Part shown: positions 58,661 to 64,000 of the stretch, one piece after another
Layout of the letters: each line of letters starts with the position of its first letter
How positions within the stretch are numbered: the stretch's first letter is position 1
DNA from: Acidilobaceae archaeon
GTDB lineage: Archaea > Thermoproteota > Thermoprotei_A > Sulfolobales > Acidilobaceae
Direction of reading: 5' to 3'
Length of the DNA: 64,000 bases
Assembly (NCBI GenBank): GCA_025058835.1
Contig: JANXEI010000001.1
Coordinates: 252,561-316,560 of the forward strand
Notes under the pieces: model-generated
The model's input: the letters and a program-made list of their open reading frames with translations, nothing else
Databases searched by the model: none
What the model was told of the DNA's origin: nothing
Position numbers and translations under genes: made by a program

Positions 58661-61394
58661 AGTACTTCTCCTCTAGCTCTATCACATTGAGGAGGAGGGA
58701 TTTTTCCCCTCCTCTCATGAAGGCCTCCATGGCCCTCTTGGCCCCCTGTGGTCCTACTCCTTTTGCCACTAGGGCCATGACTAGCTGTCTGCTGTACTGA
58801 TAGTAGTTTGCATGAAGGCTCGCCAGATCGTCTACCTTGTACTTTTTCAGTAGCCCCTCTTCCTCTTTGCTCAGCTTCCCTCCTTGGGCCTTCTTCCTTA
58901 TAATTTCAGCGACTTTCCACCCTTCCTCGGTTGGAGGTAGGGGGACAACATATACTGCGCCACAATTGGGGCATCTGTATTCCCCCAGCTCCTCCACCCT
59001 AAACTCCTTGCTGTTCCCGCATATGTAGCAGGTCATAAGGACTCTCTTCTTGAGCAGGGCCTTCTTCTTGCCCTCCACCAGAGACTCCGAGGCCAGAACC
59101 TTCGCCATCGCCATGACGTCCCTTCTTACATAAGGGTTGGAGAGAACCTCTTCGGAAAGCTTTGAAGGTCCATCCACTACCGAAATATCCCTTAGCTCTT
59201 GGAAGAAAGACTCTAGCGCTTCAAAGTCTAACTTCTCATGCTCCAGCTCCCTCAAAGTCTCCTTTTCTACTACCGTGCCCTCGTACCACTTAGCCAGGCT
59301 CCGCAGGGAGATCTTGTCAGCCTTTGCTCCCGCCTCTATTACTCCCATCCTCTTTGCCACATGATAGAAGCGGAAGGTGAACGCCCGGGTGGACTTCACG
59401 ACCCTAATCACGGCCTCTCTCCTCTCTTGAGCGCTCAGCCCCCTCGCCCTCTCTATGGCTTTCACCACAGCCATTGCAGGCGCTTTGAAGAATATCGCAT
59501 AGGGGATTACGGAGTGCTCCACGGCGCCCATCTCCATGAGAGAGCTGAGCAGTAGGGCAAGAGCAAAGTTACCGCGCGATCCGAGGCAAGAGTATAGGAT
59601 AGAGGCCTCCCCTAGGTCCTCTACGATCACATCTCCTGGCACGAAGCCCCTCCCCCACATCTTCTTCGTCTCTTTCAGCACCTCTCCCACCTTAGAGAAC
59701 GGCGCTTCGCCCCTCATCATTATCTTAGCCATTTGCGAGCAGACCTCCTGAGCAACTTCACGACTTACGGGTATGAGATCTCCCACCCAATATGGGACTA
59801 CGCCCTCGAGCGTGGCGGTGGGCTTTGCGACTATATTCTCCTCCTCTGGGTCAATGTCCACGACCTCCCATATTCTGCCCGCCAACACGAACCTAGGCTT
59901 CGCACTGCTCTTGCCAGAGGTCCAGCGGGTGAGCAGCTCGAGCTCGACGAACACCTCGCTGAGTTTCCCAACCTTCTGCTCTGAGACCATGTCTGTGACT
60001 GTGTAGAACCTCTCATCAGGTATCATGGTCACGCCGTACAGGTATTCGAAGGCCCTCCGGCTCTTCACCAGGCTACCATCATCTTTCAGCCTGAGTACCC
60101 CGACTTTGTGCAGGTGCTCTGCCACTGCCCTGAGCTCGTCCATGGAGAGTTGCTGGAAGGGCTTCGCTCTCCTCAGCAGAATCAGTGCTTCCTCTAAGTT
60201 CCTAACGCTCCCCTCCACTACCATCGCTGTCAGCTGGTGAGCTAGGACATCATAGGGCTTTTCGTGACCCTCCAGATCCTCTAGGTACCCAAGCTTCGTC
60301 CTCTCTGCAATGATGAGGGATTCGAGGGCCTCGTAAAGGTTGTCCGGGGCGAGGATCAGCGCTCTGCTCACGGCGCCCTGCCTGTGACCTGCCCTCCCCG
60401 CCCTCTGTGCCAGCCTCACGACCTGCCTGGGGGAGAGGAGCTGCACCACGGTCTCTATGCTCCCTATGTCTATACCCAGTTCCATGCTCGAGGTCGCTAT
60501 CAGAGCCTTCAGCTTTCCCTCCCTGAAGTCCCTCTCAGCCTCCTCTCTCACTCGCCTCTCAAGGCTGCTGTGGTGGACGCGAGCGAGGTCTGGCATAAGA
60601 GCGTTGAGCTGCGCGCCCATCTCCTCCGCAAGAGCTCTGGTGTTGGCAAAGATCAGCACTTGGCTCTCAGCTGCTACCTCCGTAAGCCTCCCAGGGATCT
60701 CCGTCCACCTCGTCAGCTCCACTCTAAAGTCGTACTCCTTGACCCTCGCACCCCTCACTACTCTCACGCGTTCTGTAGTAGAGAGGAAAGTCTTCGCCTC
60801 CAGTATGCTCTGCTTAGAGAGGGTCGCGGAGAGGCCTATCCTCTGAACTTTCCTGGCCGAAGCAAGGGAGAGCCTCTCCAGGACCACGGCCAGCTCGGCT
60901 CCCCTCTCGCTCTCCAACATCTCCTGAACCTCGTCCACTATCACCCAGCCCACTCTGCCCCAGATCTTCCTGTAATCCCTGAGGGTAAGCAGCAGGTTAA
61001 GGCTCTCGGGCGTCGTTATGAGTATGTCCGGAGGGTTCGAGAGGAACTCCTTCCTCTCCTCTGCGCTCGTGTCGCCGTGCCTCACCATTGCCCTGAAGCC
61101 TACTGCCTCAGCTAGCCTCCGGATCCTCAGGCTGAGGTCTCTGTTCAAGGCCCTCAGGGGAGTGATGTAGACGGTTTTCACGTATTTGCCCCTAGGCTCT
61201 TCTAACATCTTGGACAGCACCGGGAGGAGGGCAGCCTCCGTCTTCCCGCTGCCTGTAGGGGCCACTATGAGCACATGATCGCCTGTGAGCACGGCTCCTA
61301 TGGAGTGCCTCTGCACCTCGTAGAGGCTGCTGAAGCCTAGCGATTCCACGGCCTTCCTCACTCTTTCATGAAGTTTCATGAGAACCTCGTCCAT
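58632..61394 (-). CDS. Lhr-family helicase (second copy) with C-terminal zinc ribbon
   Basis: 920 residues. The P-loop is APTGSGKTEAA (Lys51), the box II DEVQEM, motif III LSATLSK and motif VI QRAGRAGHRQ. After the Lhr core a zinc ribbon is visible (CYICGN..CPNCGA) and then ~100 helical residues, a layout not seen in the first copy. ATG 61394 (following GGAGAGCTC) is chosen over the longer frame, which crosses the TATA-like box and is antisense to the next gene. Archaea often encode two Lhr types; this is likely the other one. Confidence 0.94.
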   Translation of the reverse strand: MDEVLMKLHERVRKAVESLGFSSLYEVQRHSIGAVLTGDHVLIVAPTGSGKTEAALLPVLSKMLEEPRGKYVKTVYITPLRALNRDLSLRIRRLAEAVGFRAMVRHGDTSAEERKEFLSNPPDILITTPESLNLLLTLRDYRKIWGRVGWVIVDEVQEMLESERGAELAVVLERLSLASARKVQRIGLSATLSKQSILEAKTFLSTTERVRVVRGARVKEYDFRVELTRWTEIPGRLTEVAAESQVLIFANTRALAEEMGAQLNALMPDLARVHHSSLERRVREEAERDFREGKLKALIATSSMELGIDIGSIETVVQLLSPRQVVRLAQRAGRAGHRQGAVSRALILAPDNLYEALESLIIAERTKLGYLEDLEGHEKPYDVLAHQLTAMVVEGSVRNLEEALILLRRAKPFQQLSMDELRAVAEHLHKVGVLRLKDDGSLVKSRRAFEYLYGVTMIPDERFYTVTDMVSEQKVGKLSEVFVELELLTRWTSGKSSAKPRFVLAGRIWEVVDIDPEEENIVAKPTATLEGVVPYWVGDLIPVSREVAQEVCSQMAKIMMRGEAPFSKVGEVLKETKKMWGRGFVPGDVIVEDLGEASILYSCLGSRGNFALALLLSSLMEMGAVEHSVIPYAIFFKAPAMAVVKAIERARGLSAQERREAVIRVVKSTRAFTFRFYHVAKRMGVIEAGAKADKISLRSLAKWYEGTVVEKETLRELEHEKLDFEALESFFQELRDISVVDGPSKLSEEVLSNPYVRRDVMAMAKVLASESLVEGKKKALLKKRVLMTCYICGNSKEFRVEELGEYRCPNCGAVYVVPLPPTEEGWKVAEIIRKKAQGGKLSKEEEGLLKKYKVDDLASLHANYYQYSRQLVMALVAKGVGPQGAKRAMEAFMRGGEKSLLLNVIELEEKYFTTREYWDL

Positions 61395-61425
61395 GAGCTC
61401 TCCACTATGTATAGAGCTCCACCCC

Positions 61426-61438
61426 CTATTATATTTGC
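61426..61438. promoter_or_regulatory. AT-rich box between lhr (-) and membrane protein (+)
   Basis: CTATTATATTTGC lies ~37 nt before ATG 61394 on the minus strand and ~34-60 nt before the candidate plus-strand starts (TTG 61465, ATG 61492). It is the only TATA-like sequence in the gap. Confidence 0.4.
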
Positions 61439-61491
61439 ATGATGGAAGAGGCGCCGGAGCTACGTTGGGCTGCTGGCAACTAACTCCCAAG

Positions 61492-62739
61492 ATGGGGGGA
61501 GCAATACTACTATATGGAGTCGGGATGCTCCTCTCCGTCTACGTCCTGACCTCCCCCCTTCCCCTCGGCCCCCTCGCCCTTTACTACAGTATAGTTACGG
61601 CCCTCATCCTCTCCGTCCTTGCCCTCTTCCTCTCGCTTTTCGTTGCGTTTTTCAGCAGGAGCGCCATCTCCGCAGCCGCCACCATCGCCAGTATACCTGT
61701 TGTTGCTGCTCTTGCTGGCGCCCAGCTCGTCACAGAGCACGTGTTAGCCCTTCTCGGATCGCTGCTCAGCGGTGCGGGAGTAGTGCTCCTGTTTTTGAGG
61801 AGGATCGGCGAGTCATCGCTCGACTTCCTAAGGGACCCCTCCGACTGGTCTCCTACGGCGCTGGCCTCCGCGGCCCTCTCCCTGTGGCTCGTAACGTCCG
61901 CATATGATCTCCCCTGCGAGATCTCAGCCCTGCTCGCCTCCCTCTCCCTGCCCGCTGCATTCCTGAGTGCTATGGTCTCTAGAAACGTTGCGGAGTCGCT
62001 ACTCCTCGGGGGGCTCTCGGGCCTTGGGCCTATAGGCTTGACGATCACTGCCATTGTCGCCTCCTTCCGGCCTTTGCCTCCCATCAAATGCGAAGGCATA
62101 GAAGTAGGGAGACTTCTAGGCTACTCTAGCTACTCCTCTGTCAACAGGAGCATGATGAGGACTAAGGGCGACGAGTGGAGGCAGGAGATCCTAGCGTGCT
62201 CCCGGGGGGGTAGGGCCGTTATTGCCCTGCAGGAGCCATGGGTGCTGTGGATATATGGTAGAGACTCAGACGCGGTGGCAGATGTCTTGATGAAGAGGAT
62301 GGGGGGCTTTCGAAAGATAGAGGTGAAAGGCGGAGAGAGCTCGAGCGCGAGGGCTTATCGTCTCGCGGAACTCTACGCAGAGATCTCGTCGATAGGGGAG
62401 CAGAGCGTCTGGCTCGACCTGCGCCTCTCTGGGCTAAGGGAGGAGGAGGTGGAGTCGCTGGTCTTCGAGGTCGCAAAGAGGGCGAGGAGGGTAGTAGTGA
62501 CTCTATCCGAGGTGCCATGGAAGGGCGCCAGCCTTTCGCCAAAGGGGCCGGCAAGGAGCGCAGGCGTAATAGTCGCTGGGCTGGAGGATCCTGGTCAGGC
62601 AGAGAGGGTCGCCCAGACCCTCTCCCCCCAGAGCGAAAACCTGAGGGAAAGCCTGGCGCGGGGTCGCCCTCTCTTCGCCTTTCCCAGCTGTGAGGGTAAG
62701 CTAATAGCGTTCGAAAAGGACGACCTGAAGGCTGTTTAG
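61492..62739 (+). CDS. Membrane protein with C-terminal soluble domain, unknown
   Basis: About 415 residues from ATG 61492; TTG 61465 with GGAG ahead is an alternative start. Six or seven helices fill the first half, beginning ILLYGVGMLLSVYVLT. The second half is soluble (from ~residue 215) and mixed alpha/beta, with segments RAVIALQEPWVLWIYGRDS and VIVAGLEDPGQAERVAQ, but no P-loop or other catalytic motif is seen. No family recognised. It converges on the glycerate kinase gene with a 39-nt overlap. Confidence 0.7.
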   Translation: MGGAILLYGVGMLLSVYVLTSPLPLGPLALYYSIVTALILSVLALFLSLFVAFFSRSAISAAATIASIPVVAALAGAQLVTEHVLALLGSLLSGAGVVLLFLRRIGESSLDFLRDPSDWSPTALASAALSLWLVTSAYDLPCEISALLASLSLPAAFLSAMVSRNVAESLLLGGLSGLGPIGLTITAIVASFRPLPPIKCEGIEVGRLLGYSSYSSVNRSMMRTKGDEWRQEILACSRGGRAVIALQEPWVLWIYGRDSDAVADVLMKRMGGFRKIEVKGGESSSARAYRLAELYAEISSIGEQSVWLDLRLSGLREEEVESLVFEVAKRARRVVVTLSEVPWKGASLSPKGPARSAGVIVAGLEDPGQAERVAQTLSPQSENLRESLARGRPLFAFPSCEGKLIAFEKDDLKAV

Positions 62740-64000
62740 GTTTGATCCGGTAGGACCTATTCTTATCAGGCCACCAACTCTCTCGAAGAAGGAGTAAGAA
62801 TCGTTTTCCTCCAGAGCCTTGTGAGGGTCAAGCTTCATGTCGAGGGCCCTCTCTATGCTCTCTGCCGATGCAATGACTCCGGCAGCGTCCGTGTAGCCGT
62901 CTATTCCGTCCGTATCCATAGAGAGGATGACGGCATTGCCCTTGCCTCCCCACCTTCTCATGGTGAGGGCCCACGACAGCGCCAGCTCCATGTTCCTCCC
63001 CCCTCTTCCCTTACCCCTCACTCTCACAGTAGTCTCCCCGCCCATGAGGAGGGCTCCGGGGGGCGACACGGGTACTCCTCTGCTCATTGCCTCCAGGGTT
63101 ATCGAGGCCAGAGCCCTCCCTACCTCCTTTGCCTCTCCCTCTACCCGCGAGGTAAGGATCATTGAGCTGAACCCTGCGTCCTTCAGCTTCTCCTCTAGAC
63201 CCCTCAGGACGTCCATGTTCGTTGCCACTAGCTCATTGTTCGTTTTGGAGAGTTGAGGCGATCCAGGTTTCGGCGTCTCCTCTCTCTTCCCTGCAGCCCC
63301 CTCCCTTATGAAGTCAATGACCCTGTGAGGCAATAGGGGCTCGAGGCCGTAGCGCTGAATGACCGCCTCGGCGTCCCTGAACGTCGTGGGATCTCCGACC
63401 GTAGGCCCCGAGCCTATGGCGTCCATGTTGTCCCCTGGCACATCGCTAGCGTATAGCCCTGTCACGGGAGCAGGGTATGCAAAGGAGGCGAGCCTCCCTC
63501 CCTTGGTGGCAGAGAGGTGTTTCCTCACAGCGTTTATTTCATGAATCGTGGCGCCCGAGGAGAGGAGGTGTTTCGTGGTCTCCCTAACGTCCTCTATTGT
63601 TAGCGGATCTAGGGGCTTCTCTACTAGCGCGGAAGCGCCGCCGGAGACGAGGACCACTAGCCTGCTCGTCCTGGCACTCCTCGCCCACTCCAGCACGCCC
63701 TCCCCTGCCCGCAGGCTTGACTCGTCGGGCAGCGGATGAGATGACTCTATGAGCTCAAGCCCTCCCACCCTCTCCCCAGCCCCCCTCGCCGTCACGACAA
63801 TACCCCCTTCAGCTTCGAATGTCTCCAGTAGTCCCCTAGCCATTTGCACGGCCCCCTTCCCTATTGCCACTACGACCCCTCTGCCTCTCGTGGCCCGAGC
63901 TTTCACCCTTACGTCTAGCCTAGAGAGGGCTATCACGTCGTTAACTAGGCTCTCTGCCAGAGCGCGCAGCTCCACAGCTGTTCCCTTCGGATCCCTGCAG
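62701..64000 (-). CDS. Glycerate 2-kinase (MOFRL family), possibly cut by the window edge
   Basis: Phosphorylates glycerate to 2-phosphoglycerate, as in the archaeal non-phosphorylative Entner-Doudoroff route. VVVAIGKGAVQMARG, VSGGASALVEKP, YASDVPGDNMDAIGSGPTVG and the C-terminal MOFRL motif (GGRNMELALSW) are all present. A GTG at 63975 gives 424 residues, close to the normal ~440, but the frame stays open to the right edge, so the true start may lie outside. It overlaps the convergent membrane protein gene. Confidence 0.93.
   Translation of the reverse strand, partial: CRDPKGTAVELRALAESLVNDVIALSRLDVRVKARATRGRGVVVAIGKGAVQMARGLLETFEAEGGIVVTARGAGERVGGLELIESSHPLPDESSLRAGEGVLEWARSARTSRLVVLVSGGASALVEKPLDPLTIEDVRETTKHLLSSGATIHEINAVRKHLSATKGGRLASFAYPAPVTGLYASDVPGDNMDAIGSGPTVGDPTTFRDAEAVIQRYGLEPLLPHRVIDFIREGAAGKREETPKPGSPQLSKTNNELVATNMDVLRGLEEKLKDAGFSSMILTSRVEGEAKEVGRALASITLEAMSRGVPVSPPGALLMGGETTVRVRGKGRGGRNMELALSWALTMRRWGGKGNAVILSMDTDGIDGYTDAAGVIASAESIERALDMKLDPHKALEENDSYSFFERVGGLIRIGPTGSNLNSLQVVLFERY

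Noticed and set aside
61395-61490. Upstream extension of the second lhr frame
   Set aside because: It crosses the TATA-like box and the extra residues are not helicase-like; ATG 61394 has a ribosome-binding site.
1-64000. CRISPR arrays, insertion sequences, prophage or plasmid genes
   Set aside because: No regularly spaced repeats, transposase, integrase or terminal inverted repeats were seen by eye; the gene content is housekeeping throughout.

Overview
The window is 64 kb of gene-dense archaeal DNA from a hyperthermophilic crenarchaeote (Thermoproteota; Desulfurococcales/Acidilobales-like is my best guess, and the genus cannot be read from this). The support is a TATA-binding protein, ABCE1, aIF2-alpha, aIF6, Nop10, prefoldin, ribosomal proteins S19e, L31e, L39e and LX, an RNase P protein, archaeal-type riboflavin enzymes and GTP cyclohydrolase III, a stand-alone threonyl-tRNA editing protein of the crenarchaeal split type, TATA-box promoters a short distance before starts, many GTG/TTG starts, and heavy use of AGG/AGA and ATA codons. 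I saw no insertion sequence, prophage, CRISPR array or plasmid gene. No gap between genes exceeds 200 bp.

Layout. 1-5.5 kb: the 3' part of PEP synthase facing a 1,338-residue secreted subtilase. 5.6-9.6 kb: radical SAM protein, TBP, metallophosphoesterase, tRNA-Lys(UUU), SfsA and a small anchored protein. 9.5-14.5 kb: a TAXI-type TRAP transporter (fused permease plus receptor), a class III CoA-transferase and a thioredoxin-fold protein. 14.6-18.5 kb: MetRS (apparently starting at CTG), two membrane proteins (one DUF1512) and an MBL-fold hydrolase. 18.5-22.3 kb: methionine aminopeptidase, ABCE1, aIF2-alpha and Nop10, a translation group. 22.3-28.3 kb: dCTP deaminase/dUTPase, isoaspartyl peptidase, an Lhr helicase, a wHTH-CBS protein and an unknown protein. 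28.4-32.9 kb: three uncharacterised genes (one SpoIIM-like) running into ribB-ribC and then ribH-GCH III. These supply most of the riboflavin branch of flavin/F420 synthesis, interrupted by one opposite-strand gene. 32.9-37.6 kb: an ABC exporter operon, a propeller-like membrane protein and an MgtE-type transporter. 37.6-45.9 kb: ArgRS, RtcB, a CYTH protein, both glycine decarboxylase subunits and ThrRS-ed. 45.9-49.6 kb: a second ABC exporter, then DHH phosphoesterase, HIT and macro-domain genes. 49.6-57.9 kb: the large conserved archaeal information-processing cluster (FtsY, prefoldin alpha, LX, aIF6, L31e, L39e, PDCD5, S19e, CRM-domain protein, RNase P Rpp21, DNA ligase, Nob1-like PIN, NAD kinase, DUF371), ending beside candidate C/D box sRNAs. 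57.9-64 kb: FKBP isomerase, a second Lhr helicase with a zinc ribbon, a membrane protein and glycerate kinase at the right edge.

The window is mostly housekeeping. The observations most worth a second look are a candidate C/D box sRNA (possibly two in tandem) filling the 108-bp gap after ftsY; a MetRS whose HIGH-type motif lies upstream of every ATG/GTG/TTG, so that CTG must start it unless the sequence is wrong; a subtilase with a tripeptidyl-peptidase-II-like insertion between Asp and His; repeated single TATA-like boxes between divergent genes; and a DHH-HIT-macro gene group.
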